Assembly (NCBI GenBank): GCA_947579665.1
Contig: OX388345.1
Location: 57,341,454 to 57,405,453, forward strand
Reading direction: 5' to 3'
DNA from: Sympetrum striolatum
Taxonomy: Eukaryota > Arthropoda > Insecta > Odonata > Libellulidae
Length of the DNA stretch: 64,000 nucleotides
Shown: positions 34,051 to 47,658 of the stretch, one piece after another
Numbering within the stretch: position 1 is the first letter of the stretch
Layout: the number at the start of each line of letters is the position of its first letter
The notes under the pieces: generated by a model
Database searches by the model: none
Told to the model about the DNA's origin: nothing
The model's input: only the letters and a program-made list of their open reading frames with translations
Position numbers and translations under genes: made by a program

Positions 34051-37000
34051 TGAAGAATTGTAGATCTTTTCCAATTGTGATTATTTATTTTAAATTTTTA
34101 TTTCTTTACTGTTTTGTCGTCGGAATAATCCTTGAATTTTATTTTATATGAGTCTTACTTCTTTTGTAAACCTAGAGAATCCCAAAGGTTTTAGTTATTT
34201 CAATCAGTAATATTGAAATATTATCATAATATACTCTACTATTTATTTACTTTTCAGGCTGAAATAAATATATTAAGACTATCAGTCTTATTCAAAATCC
34301 TTGTAACTGTGCGTGTAAGTTGTAAATTCAAGAAAAATTGTGGATCTGTTTCTATGCCAATAATGTTTTGCTTTAAATTAATGTATGCAATTTACACCAA
34401 CAAAATTAACAATGGAGTAATGTTAATTGGAATGATACGTCGATATCTTATAACATAAAGATGAATTATCTACCATGATTTTTCCTTTTATGCAAATAAT
34501 GTGTTCATAGGAGTTTATCTTATTTGGATCATATACCTAAAGCAAATGAATCAAATTTGGAACGAAATGGATGTCTCATCTATTAGTTTGCATGCCTGTG
34601 ACGAACTTCTCTATAAATAAATCTATACAAGCATTTTCATTCATCGCGCTCAGGCAGTGATGACCAATCAGACAACAGTTTACTACTGATGAATTTATAG
34701 CACGTAACCGATTCGAGAAATGGCGCAGTAGAAACTAGAACAAAGGCCGGCACTACTTACTACATACACCAAAAACATCATTTCATTGGTTTCGGCTAAT
34801 CGCACTGTTACATAACAAAACTAAGAGTTTTGAGAATAGAATGCAATTTAGAGTTCACTGAAATTGATCGTTAAAAAACTAAATTTACCAAAGTGATCAC
34901 TCGTTTGAATTGCTTGATTCGATCCCCTTTCTATTTTCACAGTAGCTCTGAGAAATTTTCTAAAAGTTTAGTATTTCAGGTGGATCTTTCCTGGAAGTTG
35001 CTTTCCATTGAATAATTACGTAAGGCACGAACCAACCGTGTTGTAATAGTAAAATCCTCTAATTGCCGAACAATGCCAGATGATTCATTGAAGTAAAAAT
35101 ATACGCGGCTTTATTTGAGACCCGCTTGTCTATGTTTGGTGCTGTTGAGAGACGATTCAATTTGCCTACGCTGCGGAAACATTTCTCGTTAAGTGCTGCT
35201 TCAGATCATTCTGATTTCTCGGAAGGAATGACTCGATGGAAAACGGAGGGAGGAAATGACATTTGACTAACGGAAATGGTTGAGAGTCTACTAGCGGAAG
35301 AATCATCGAGATATGATCAGAGTATCTCCCATGGAAGTTGGAGTCTTTTTTCATCCTTTCCTTGCAATTCTCATGACTCAATATTCCAATTAAAGTTCAT
35401 TTAAAATGGCTACCTTCACTCAAGGTTCATTGTGAAATGTTACTGAAAACACCAAAAAATTAACAAACAACCTCAAACCAGGCAAAATAAATGTCTTTTC
35501 TATTTTCCAAGCCGAATGGCCAAATCGTTTTAACGCCACTATAAACCTGGCGATGTGATTCTCTGTTCCCATACCACTATTACTACTTTTAGAAGACTAA
35601 TTCAAGAGATAAATTTATTAAATAAGTTCAGAGAAAATACGTTCTCAGATTATGTAACCGATATAATGCGATCCCCCTGTTATATGGGCCCTTCTGATGC
35701 TGTGATGAAGATTAGGGAAATAGATGCTAGAACGAATCGTTTCAAGAATTAATTTTTCCTCGAACAATACGCGAAAGCAATCGATTAGGAAAATAGATTC
35801 ATGGTGTTTGTGCCACACGCCGAAAGGCGGATTGCAGGATGCTTACATAGACATACTACCTAATACCTGAAAATCCATTTAGACTATGTTCCTAGTTTTC
35901 AATCCCATTCTCAAAAAGAGAAAATCGTTATAACTACTTGGTGGATATTCAATAATGTATTAAGAACTACACGAAGAAGCTCTCTCTCGTCAGAGATACT
36001 TCAATTCCAAAGGAAAAATGAAGAACGACCTCCTGTTATAGCTCCGATCTTTCCTGCCGATAAATACGACGCCTATAAGTTACGTCGGAAGCATCGAAGC
36101 AATCCAATAAGAATACATTACACGTCGCCACTGAAATAACCACCCTAACATTCCTACCATCTCGAAGTGGTCGAGCCTGAAGGTCAAGGGGAATACTCTT
36201 CACTCTGAGGTCTCAATTCACGAAAAAAAGGGGTAAAGCATCGAAATGATCACTCCTATCCTTTTTATTTCTTCGCCAGGCAAAACTTCTTATCCCCGTT
36301 CAGAACTTCGCAGCTCTCCTACGGAATTTCCCTCGGTCCTAATAATCTCCATCTCATCGCTGGGCTGAAGACCTTTTCAGGTGCTATCCTTCTTTGCCGG
36401 GGAAAATTGAATTTGAAAATCCGATGAAATGCTCGGAAAAGCATTATCCGGAATCAGCTACCGAGTGGGTATTCGGAACTATCCCAATCTCTCAAATCGA
36501 TAAGCGGAAAAGGTTAATTGACAATGACGGAAGATTTTTAGATTCCGTGTGATCAGTCGATTTCTGGTAATCTTGTCATCTGTCTCGGTGAATCCGCCCC
36601 CGAGACCTTTAATAGATTGTGAGGAGGTTTTTGAGATGAGGCGAAAGAGATGGGGCAAAGGGGGGGCAGATGGAAGTGGTCTTTTTGCGCCTCCCCTTCT
36701 ATCCTCTCGATGTAGGCTGGCTTACGAGAGTAGGTGTTGAAGTGAGTGACTCATGATCACTGCTACTTATCCCGGTGCAAGACGAGGACATACGACAAGT
36801 CGCTGTGAAGAGATTCGAAGTGGACGTTTTGATACGACTTCTTGACGAACGAGTACCGATTTTGTGAGTGTAATGTGACGATAGCGCACGATATTCTTGC
36901 CTGTGATTTTTTCCTTCCCCGCACGATTGTGATGGGTTTTTCTTGTGGTGTGTGCCAGAGATTCGTTATTGACTTCAAAGATGACAGTGAACCGACTGGA

Positions 37001-38522
37001 ATATTTTTGTTACGTAGGGTAAACATGAGGTAACATATGCAAAAATCAAATTCCAGAAGTGCGTCGTATTTTTAGAATTTTGCTGGTCTCGAAAGCAATA
37101 GGACTGAAAATATTAAAAAACATTAATTTTCACAAACCTTCCATTAATTAATATATATTGCACTTTTTGGATTAATGTTGTTTGCAAGCATTCAAGTAGC
37201 ATATCTTGAAAATGAAAAACAGAGGTACTTTTAAAATTAACAAATTTCACAGCAAAAAAATTTGATAGAGGACTCCAATTATTATATAAATATTTCAAAA
37301 AGTATTTTTTGATTGAAGGAAAGTTTATTGAAATTCTTTATAATGACCTATTAATCGATCTAGTGTTTAATTAGTTGTACTATTCGATTGAATATTTCTG
37401 CCATATTGGATTTAAATTTAACGAATAATTTTATATGATTTGTTTTGTGATCGAAATAGAGTTAAAATTCATTACACCAATCTTGGAGTCGTTCAGGATG
37501 ATGAAAAATCTACCCTCTTTACTGTTAATAATTCTAAGAGTAAATTTTTAATGTAATGTATCTGACTCTCACTAATTTAACTTTTACTTCTTATATTTTA
37601 AATTGAGGAATTCGGAAAATGTTTAAAACTCGAAATCCTACGCGAAGATAAATACAATATGGAAAAAGCAATATTTTTATTACAGGATTCTTTAAAGTGA
37701 TTAGTGATATCTTTCAAGTCAAACCCGAATCTTAATTTACTTTTATCTATAAAGCGACAGATGTGAATCGCACTATCGTTAATTAATATTAGATGTGTAT
37801 GCATGTTTTTGTTTTTTAATTAATATTTTGTTCATTAATCAACCAAGAACGGAATATTTTGACCTACAAAACGTATACTTTGGAGTCAAGTACATTTACT
37901 TTCATTACATAAATATTTATCTTGTTCAGGAAAAAAAATGAAGATTTTTACGAAATAATTGTCTCAAGATGTGAAAAAGATGTTCTATAAAGTGATGAAG
38001 AATACTTCCAAGTAGTTTGTATTGAATGGATTCAAATCGTCATATCCCTGATGGGTCAGTAGTGCATAATTGGTTGTATAAAAAAAAGATTGCACAAATC
38101 TATTTAACGTTATTACATTTAAATAAATTACGCAACGCAATTACTATTTAACTTTTACATCACTTGGTTTTATTTTCCTTTTTTAAGAGAAAAGAATGCT
38201 TTTCACTAAAGAATGCTCTATTAGATTCGCTCCTGAAGATATATTTAAGGCAGACTTAAAGTGGATACAAACTAACGAATCATATTTAAATTGTGTAAAA
38301 CTATATTCATCAGTTGATTAAACTGTATGGTTTCTTCGTTAACGGGTGAGTCGTTCAAACAAATAGACAGAATTTCCATTTGAAAAATTGACTTTTTACC
38401 CCGTAAATGTTTGCAACCGTCAGAACAAGAGTGTATTTAATGGTTGCCCACCTTACCAGGAATTTCTGAAAACATTTCTCTCGTTGATGATGTTAGGTAT
38501 ATAAAGTATATATATATATATA
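34051..38522. other. Intergenic DNA with GC-richer islands at 35-37 kb
   Basis: No exon could be supported. The stretch from about 35.0 to 37.0 kb is clearly richer in GC than the surroundings, including a C-rich region near 36,590-36,720. It contains only short open frames without known domains (35555-35752, 36549-36740, 36842-37033). Candidate roles are an enhancer, a non-coding RNA or a 5' UTR exon. A short TA run lies at 38,509-38,522. Confidence 0.35.
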
Positions 38523-39690
38523 CGAGTAAAATGTAGCTTGCATACTGCAAGCAGATCGACAACACTAATTTTATATCGGCATCATATCGGGTCGGTCCTT
38601 AATAGAAAAAAAAAGGATTGAAATATTTCTTCAAATTCGCTGAAATTTCATCGTCTGGCAATGAACCCGGGTCTCTCTGGTGAACTTACTATGCAGCACA
38701 ATAGAAGATCACCGATTCTAACTATGTGTGAAAATTCAAGCAGAAATATTTGGCTACAACTGCCTCAAAAGACGTTTTAATTTTCACGAATGTAAATGGC
38801 TCTCTGGATTCGAACCAAGGACGATCTTGGAAATCTAAAACATGTTTCTAAAAGTTATTTATGATCTCTATCTATATGCCAAATTTCAAGTTTCTATATT
38901 GTTGGGAAAGGTTTGAAAATAATTCCTAAAAATCGGTTCAATTTCTGAATGCAGAGACACCTGGTGTCGAAGCCAGGAAATACTGTAAGCTGTGAATGCA
39001 AAGTTTGATTTGTAAGGACTGGCTTTTCTATCATGCAAAGTTTGATGTCGATAGCATGCCGGGAAGTACCTTAATTTTGTTTCCGTTATCTCCGTAAGAA
39101 ATGCATTGAGAAGTGCAAATGGCCCTCTGGGATCGAACCAAGGACCATCAGCGAACATCTAAAATTTGATTATGATATATATTCATGATATCTATCGACG
39201 TGCCGAGTTTCAAGTATCCATGTTATCAGGAAAGGATCCAAAAAAAATCTTAAAAATCGCCGCAATGCATTTTAAACGGCCGATTTTTGCACCGACCTAG
39301 CATCGAACCATGGACAAAATTCGAAGATGTCTTTTTGATTTTCGTTGGATATGCACGGCTTCTAGCGGTCCCTCGAATTTCAATTCTCTCCTTTTCCGGA
39401 AAGGGCCTCAAAAAAATTTTGGAAAATCCCCGCCATGTATTCTTATGGGGAAAATCGCGACTTTGGGGCCTTCTGGAATCGAACCCATGGCACCGAGGTT
39501 CAAAATCACATTTTTTCTGGCGGTTACACGTTATGGCCAATACGTCGTAAAAATTTCAAGTCAATCACGCTTGTGGTTTAGGCTGTGAATTAGTATCCTA
39601 TCTATCTATCTATCTATATAGGTATATACATGAATGAATCCGGAGAAGCATCTATATATAATAGATATAAGCATCTATATATAATAGATA
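38523..39690 (+). repeat. Structured dispersed repeat with terminal hairpins, copy 1
   Basis: Begins GAGTAAAATGTAGCTTGCAT with the hairpin GCTTGCA-TAC-TGCAAGC. Ends at AAGCATCTATATATAATAGA, a second hairpin (GCATCTAT/ATAGATGC in copy 2), here duplicated. An (ATCT)n microsatellite sits at 39,597-39,618. The inside holds diverged units of roughly 165-175 bp. Each carries a TCGAACC(C/A)(A/T)GG-type motif (near 38,808, 39,132, 39,300 and 39,477), followed by ATTTCAAGT and a GCAATGCATTTTAAACGG-like stretch. Copy 2 is at 59,771-60,597. No coding sequence is present. Family unknown. Confidence 0.7.
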
Positions 39691-41320
39691 TGCAACAATT
39701 CTGTTTGTGTGAAGCTTATGATTACGATACAGCCAAATTCTCTGCTACTTCCTGGTACAACCGGATGCATTGCAACAAATTTCAATTAATTAATACCACA
39801 TTTAAGCATACTGAAAGACATTTAATAGATTTCTTATTAACCAGAACAGTGATTGGTTTTCAACAAGTTCACTCATCTATCTTTATTTCGGTATTTACTG
39901 GACAGGTAATTTCTCTTTCCTTGATACTGATCTAAGAATATGAACGGAAGCATTCTATTCGTGATTAAAATTCTATTTTTATTTCATTCTTTAATCATGT
40001 CTTTTTTAACTTCTTTATGACTGCTTAATGATGCTAAATCCTTAAAAGGTAATATTTTTTCTCAGGACTACGTTTGAACAGAAACAGTGATCGAATATTA
40101 ATGTATACAAAAATACGCCCGAATACTCCAATGTTTAGGCTACAAATTAATTTAAATTATTAGCGTCCTAATCGCTTTAGGTGGCTCAAACTTCTATCAA
40201 ATCTTTTATTATTTTAAAAGTAAAGTAAATTTCACAAGAACTTCGAAAAATTTTGTTATGTAGAGCACTTATACTTCTTTATTGCCGCCCAACCTACCCT
40301 AAAAACTTAGAATTTTGAAAGACATTCAGCAAAAACCAATTGGCCACTAGATATGAATATAAAAAACATATAAAAGATTTTACAAAATAGTTTTCTTTCA
40401 GTTTTCCGTGCATACCATTTCGTTTGAATACAGACCATTTAAAACCAAACATTCTGATCAAATCAAAGATGAAGATTATAGATATTACAGATAGAAGGAT
40501 AACAGAATTATTTGTACATTTCCAGCGGGTAATTCCGCTTGCACTAGAGTGTCAACGCAAATGTATTTATGTACCTACTAAAGTCTATCCCAATGATCTT
40601 AAAAGTCAAATGCCGATTGCGATATCTATGAGTACCGAAATTCGCCAATAGAGAGCAGGAGTGCTTTCTATTGAGTAATTATTTTTTGCCTTAAAATATT
40701 CTCTTCGTATCAATGGTAATCACTGCATTTAACTGCAGTTGAACTGTGCTTTACTACCAAGAATTGGGCATGTTTGTCAAGTTTTTTATATGCTTAATTT
40801 TGTGCATCTCAAAAATTAATATCAATAAATCGATTCGCGTAAATTTCATAGTCTTAGAGGACAATTTTCTCTTGCGGTAAAAGTAAAAAATATATTAAAG
40901 TTGTTAGTTTTATTATATTTAAGGACTTTTGAGGTTAGCAGAAGTTTTCACGATGCTGACTAAAATCGTACCTGCAAGTCGTAGTGAACTGAACTTTGTA
41001 GCGCTGTGTTTTAGTCTACTTTGTTGTCCAATCAAAGCGATAAAGTTAGAGAAGGAATATAAAGATAAGGGCTTACCGGTCACCTAAATAATATGACCAT
41101 TGAATATTACTCATGCCTTGGTTTGCATGTACCGGGCTGACTAAATTTGCAAATTTCAGATATGATAAGCAACAGATCAGCAAATTTCTCGGAATATAAT
41201 TCAATTTCTTAAATATAAAAATCCCATAATTTTCAGTTCTTGGATTCTAAATATTTCTATCCATTCATACTTCTGCTTAGTATCAGAGAGAGGGTTTTAT
41301 GATCTGTAAATGTAGGAGAA
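39691..41320. other. Intergenic DNA without recognised features
   Basis: Open frames at 39630-39935 and 40424-40651 were examined and show no domain or splice context. Nothing else is supported. Confidence 0.4.
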
Positions 41321-41543
41321 GTACTTACTAATGAGTTTATAAAGTTCCCGAACCTATCTTTTCCCGCGAATACGCCGAGCAGGAGAAATATAAAGTTCTG
41401 GTGGTAGATAGGAAGGTAGGTAGGTGGTAGGTAGCTGTACCCATAATACGTGACGCTATCTACCACCAGAATGTTACATTTCTCTTGCTCGGCGTTTTAG
41501 CAGAAAAAATAAGTTCAGGAACTTTTTGAACGTAATAGTAAAT
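41321..41543. repeat. Foldback element with ~90-bp arms
   Basis: Left arm 41321-41411 and right arm 41454-41543 are reverse complements. The inner ~40 bp are strongest (CGCCGAGCAGGAGAAAT with CTGGTGGTAGATAG, against CTATCTACCACCAG with ATTTCTCTTGCTCGGCG), and the outer parts are more diverged (AAAGTTCCCGAAC against GTTCAGGAACTTT). The loop is a GGTAGGTAGG-rich 42 bp. No target duplication was clear. Confidence 0.75.
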
Positions 41544-44500
41544 TTTAATACAGCAACAATAGGCTCCATCTGTTACGTCGTTTCCACAGTGTATTGGAAT
41601 GACACCAATTTGAAGTTTTCTTATCTTGATCCTATGTATAGTCGTATTTTTAGTACGATAGTGATTCGAATATTCTATAATAATAATAATAAAATTCTAG
41701 AATAATATTGATATATTCTATAACCACGGTTATCTCAATCATATAAAAGATCTCATGCGTAGTTTACTTCTTTGCTTTCTCACCAAAATGAAACTAAGTA
41801 AAAAAGCTATAATTTATTATACAGGCAATCGCAACTCGTTTCTACTCTGAAATTTTAGAATCATCTCCCTTTTCGAATGAGTATCGTTCTATAACACGTA
41901 ATCGAGCAACGAGGATAGAACACAAACGTGTGGCAAGCAATCAGAAGACACGGTCCCCCAACTCATGAGATCGGTATTGCATTAGGGAGTGCATGGAATA
42001 CTTTTCCCTTAGCCCCATTCCTCCGCACCCTCTTTATCCCCTCTACTACTCCCCATTGCCTCCTCCCTTTCAATCTACGTCCTTCTTCCTCTGCTGTAAG
42101 TTACTTAGCACATGCCTCAACGTCCCCTTTTGCAAATTGTCACCAACTTCCTTTTTTGCTTCACGTCCTTAATCCGTCACGTCAGAGGTCGCCGCACGGC
42201 TAGGTATATGAGAGAACGACTATCTCTCAGGAAGACATAGACGTTGCCTTCGACGGATGAACGGATTCTTCTCATCGATATAAACATATGAAAAAATTGA
42301 ATCTATAAAGCTATAAAGAGTGATAAATATGTCATCTCATCTGCGTAATGCACAGCCTTCGTTACAATGACTGAAGATGGAACAAATGATAATCCTAGAA
42401 TCCGAGGGAAATCAAAGGAAGTTGAATCATAGACAACGAACGTAGAAGTGATTAACAGTGTTATAAATATCCCGAGCGTTGTGTTGGCTTGGTTGGCTGA
42501 AATCAAATGGGATTAGGGGCAAGAACTTAGTATGTTATGATAATCAAGACCCACTGTACCAACTTAGTTAAGAAATCATTAACGTGCATTTTACTTCTTT
42601 CACAGTTTTAGCGAATTTATTCCTTAAGAATTTATTTAAAAAATCTGTTTATTGATATTCTAAATGACTTTTTATCTTAGCTCCAAATAATTTACTCAAA
42701 TTGCCGTATTTATCAACTCTTAAGTCTTCGTTAAGAATCTGGAACAACTTTGTTTTAACGAATCTGACGACGACGTAGGATGATAGTTTCTGATTAATTG
42801 CAGTGTCCTTAAAAAAAATTTAAATTTTATGAAAATAAAGACGAAAATAGGACAAAAATATCATTTTAAAATTGCTTAATATGCATATAGAACCGCTTAT
42901 GCTTCAATTAGATAAAAAATTACCGAAAAGGATATCTTCGTAGATCGTCCATTTTGGCATCGCAAGACAAAAGCGGCACGAGGCCAGCAGTTAAAATAGA
43001 TGTTGTCCCATTTTGTTATAACGACACCAACAGCTACTTGTCTGCTGATCGTATATTCAGCCCAATGTATGAGCTACGATAAATGAGGCTTGAAGCATGG
43101 CAATTAGGGTGAGAAAATAAAGTGGTTGTATTGCAATGACAGCGAAGTCAAATCTTTCAAATAATGCTTTGCAAACTCAGACAAGAGTTGTAGATATAGA
43201 TTAATAGATTCCTCATTAAGCAAATTCGAAGATAGAGGTATTTTTTGCTAATGATTTTGAAACAACGAGCGAAAGATATACGCTTTGTTTACTATCTGAG
43301 TCCTTTAAACAATTCACTACAATGTATCACTGAAAGTGGTCCACCATTGGAGAAGACTATATTTTATTTAAATCTCAATCGCCATTTTACGCTGATATTT
43401 TATCTAAAGGACGAATTGAAAATTTTTAATTCTCTTTTCCATCCATCTACTAATTTAAAGTTGTTATTGACATTAGAGTTTTACCTCACGCATAATTTTG
43501 GAATAATATTTAATATAAGTTTTTGAAGCTAACTAACTTTTTATTGTTATTATTTTTTTTATTTTTGAATCTTTATTTTTAACTTTTCACCGTTTAGGAA
43601 TCATTCAACTTAAGGTATTTTTTTGCAGGAAATCTTATATCTTATTAGCAAGATTGCATTTCTCTAGCAGTAAAATATTGTCAAAACACAAAATCTTCTG
43701 AATTCAAAGTTTAGCGATAATAATGTACTATCTGAATGAAATTATGTCAATTTGCGAAAAATTTGTTTCAATGTTAATACTCGTGGTTGGATAAAATTGT
43801 TACATTTCTAAAATAGGCTTTCATAATCGTTTGAATCTATAACGAAGATAATCTGATAAATTTTCACATGTTATGCTATATTCAGTATTTTCAATTATCC
43901 ATGAAAACATGAACTAAATTCACCAAAAAAGGTAAAATACTCTTAATTCGCGGAATTTTATCAGCGTTATATGTCGAACGCTTCAACAAGTGTAGTAAAG
44001 ATATAAAATGAACATTTTGTAATTTATTTCCGAAAAAATGAGTTTATGAACTAAATTAGCTCCATAAATGTTACCTGAACAAGTAATAAAAACAATTAAA
44101 TTTTGAATGGCTAAATGTTGATGCACATTGTTTATGCGCGTTGGATAATTATTAGGAGAATTTCCCATACTTTCTTTCCTAATGTTTTCAACATCTCAAA
44201 GAGATTCTTGTATGATATCCATAGCTCTAACATTAAATAAAAGTTTTTATCATTAAAAATTAAGATATTTTCATCAGTTTTTGGTCAAATAAAATGACTA
44301 AATTCTGTTTTAAGAGACTATTTTTTGTTAAATCCCTCTTATTAATCAAGATAGAATATAATTCTCCCAAAAATTCACCCAACGTAACTTTAAATATATA
44401 TTTTTTGCTATTAAAATATAATAATATTGATAAATGGCGGGTGGATTTTGTAAATATCGAATCAAAAATTTTATCTACTTTCATTTATACTGAATTATTG

Positions 44501-47500
44501 GTAAATAAAATATCAATTTGACAAAAATGTAATAATCATAAGTAATATCTCCAAAAAATTCGCTATTTTGTTCATATTAAAAATATAAGATGCCTGACAT
44601 AAATGTCATATTATGTGATTGCACACCCGTGTTTTATAATAAATTTGTATTGGTGAGAGCCTGCTCTGAATTTAAAGTTTGAAAGAGATTACAATCAATT
44701 ATTGGTATAACTCATAATTTTTCATATGCCTTCGTTATATAAAACTGAAACAGATACTATGCTTCTAAATATCAGAATTCTCGAAATATATTTCCTAGAA
44801 GGATCTACAACCGGTTATAGTCGAGTCATTCCAAAAAGGAAATATCTGAAGCTTTTTCACAGGAACATGTATTGTTACAAAGTGAGATTTTATGGAAAGA
44901 AATATTTTTTAACGGAAAAGATTGATGGCGTAATTCATCAGTTGATCATTGTCACTTGGCGTTAGTTATAATGACATCATAGTTTATAGATCCAGAACTT
45001 TCCAGTGAAGAAAGGGGAGAGCATGCAGGAATTGAGGGGGGACTAATTTTAGTAATCACTACGAAATGCAATAACAAAAGATGTCATTGGCCAACTTTTA
45101 CGAAATTTTATGAAATAAAAATAGTATATTTATTCTTCCATTAGATTTATGCATTCTTATACTTCTTGACACTGGATTAGTTTTATATGACGAAAGAAAC
45201 CATTATCATCAGTTTTACATACGGTAATTTAGACCAAAAATCGGAGGTGAAGCAGATGAATCTTTAAGATGTATACAATGAAATTATTTTTGGATTTTTC
45301 ACTACTTACTATTCATTTCGGGCTCGAAAATTTAAGGCATTCCAAAGTCAAAATATTTTCCTTTTTACTCGCTACATTCATACCTACCAGTCAGAATTTA
45401 TCGAAGGAGCAATTCTGGATTTATGTTTTTGAGCCTGCAAAAATTGGGAATGAATTTGGCAGCTCAACTCGATGACTATAATGTTCCCATTTATGTTCAC
45501 GGGCAGATCCCCAAACAGTGATATAATCGACACTTAGCTGTTGATTATCCTCTGTTTCCTGCGTCTCTAAGTTCCCATCCAACTTGTTCTCCTCCCCCTC
45601 TCGTGACAATCTAATCGCACTCTAGCTGCTTCATTTATTCTGGATCGGTCTGCAAGTTGCGTTCTTCTCCTGTCTTCCGGGTGCCAGTGCACGCTCGAAC
45701 TGTGATTCAAGAAGGTGGTTTAATTACGTGCAACGTCGGGGGTCTGGGTGAAAACGTGAACTAAAGTCCCGTGCCGTTCTAAAACCAAACGGTAATCTAC
45801 GATTCATAAAGTTATCTACTCGCTTCTTATGGGTGACTTTCGGCTGGTGTCATCTGACGTAATTTATGGTGTAAAAAAGAAGACGATGGTGCAGTGGATG
45901 GAACTTAAAAGGTTTGGCGGCCATGTTGCTGTAGGTCAGTGGTGTCTAACCCTTTATGGTTACGATGTAAGATAACGCACGGTGATTCATATGTGAAAGG
46001 CTTTGCAGGAAAAGTGCTGGTTCTGCGACAAATATGGCCTGAAATCTTATTTTCATCGTGAAATTTAATTGTCAGTTCTGCAATTGATACTTCAAAGTAC
46101 AAGAGACTTTAAGATAATGCCCGCGGATGGCGATGGAATTTTCATTAGCTTAAATGTATAATTTAATTATACTGAACATATATTTTTAAATAATATATAT
46201 CTCATACAGAATGAATTTGATAAGAAACATTAAGTAAAATCTAATCTAGAGTTGGGTTTGTAATTACTACTTTTAAATAATATCATTTAAACATAGAAGG
46301 GATGAAAATACGAGCTAATTTTTGTGGAAAAATTATGTATAAGTAAAAATACTGCAACATAATCAATTTCTCACGAATATAAGACTTGTGACATAAAGGA
46401 AAAATTAAAATTTGTCATGAAAAGGGAGAAATTACAATATATCATAGAAAATTTCTCATTAATCTACATTAAGAACGATCAAAATTTAGTCAAATATATT
46501 TCACGAAACTTAAAGAATAATAATTTTAATTTAATTTTTTTATAATAATGATATTTTATAAAGTTAACTTAATTAAAATATAAATATTTTTTGTTGATTT
46601 TTTTGACTATCATGAAATTTTATTCAGTCGAAATAATTGGCATCATGCAATGAATTCCTTTGAGCAAGTTAAAGATGTTGAAGTAATAAAGGTAAAAGAT
46701 GCATAATCCATTCAGTACTCTACAGTAAGAATTAATCGAGCAGTTTTGAAATGCATCAACGTGCTGGAAAATTTGCTATCTCAGGATTACTTCGTTATGA
46801 CTAATTACGCATGTGCCGCCAACACCTTTTAAGATCTGTGTCTTTGACACTTTAAGATGATATTTAATGAGAATGTTTCTCAAATTTGTCAATAAAAACA
46901 CCAGCTGAATCACTCGTACTAAATCGAATATAAAATGGCGTCTTCAATTGCTTGCATTGGTAATATATGATTACGCACGAATAAAGAACAGAAAGAGATA
47001 GGATGTAACTCGGAGATAAATAATAAATATGCCTAAATGTTCTAGTAAGACTTTTAAGATGTAGTTATCTTTAAATCAAATATTTTTTTAAATTAAAAAG
47101 CAGTGCTTGATTTGAAAAAAAGAATATAAAACCTCTAAAATTTACGAATAATTTCAAACTTGCTGGAAAAAGTTCCAATTAAAAGAGTTTTTGTTGTCTC
47201 GAAATCAGAAGTTTCCCAAGAATGTGACGACAAAAGAATTACTTACGAGATGCTTAAATTAACATTACATATGACTGACATTAATAACGTTAAGTGCTGG
47301 TTTTATCAGCATAATTAAAATATAAAATGAATGACAAGAAGAAATATCATAAAGTGTATTTCATAATAAATTAATCTTCTAAAAATTTCAAAATCGCTTA
47401 AAGCTCAAGCTTGTTCAAAACGATCCAGTATAATCAAATCCTTTATTTCACGCTTTTTCTCTCAGATAAATTCCTTATCTCGCGTTGAAATCCACCATTA

Positions 47501-47658
47501 GCAAAATCACAATTGAATTCGCCATCTTACTTGAGGAGGATGAGAGAAGGCCAAATGGGCAAGGTAGATAAGTCACAAAGATGAATTTGAAACTCCAACC
47601 ACTTTGAATGGACAAACAGTTTCTAACGTAACCCATTTGAACCGAAAATCTTCACCAG
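41544..47658. other. Intergenic DNA upstream of the PDZ gene
   Basis: No coding exon supported. GC-richer islands at about 41.88-42.26 kb and 45.5-45.9 kb could hold promoter sequence or a non-coding first exon of the PDZ gene, but no transcription start or splice pair could be fixed. Open frames at 41928-42203, 43245-43526 and 44726-44965 look random. Confidence 0.35.

Noticed and set aside
36842..37033. 63-codon Cys-containing frame in a GC-richer island
   Set aside because: Starts at TTG, no upstream ATG or acceptor in frame, no known motif. Possible UTR exon at most.
41928..42203. 91-codon frame in a GC-richer island
   Set aside because: Low-complexity Ser/Pro/Leu composition, no domain, no supported splice sites.
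44726..44965. 79-codon frame with ATG
   Set aside because: Composition reflects AT-rich DNA, no domain, and no partner exon found.
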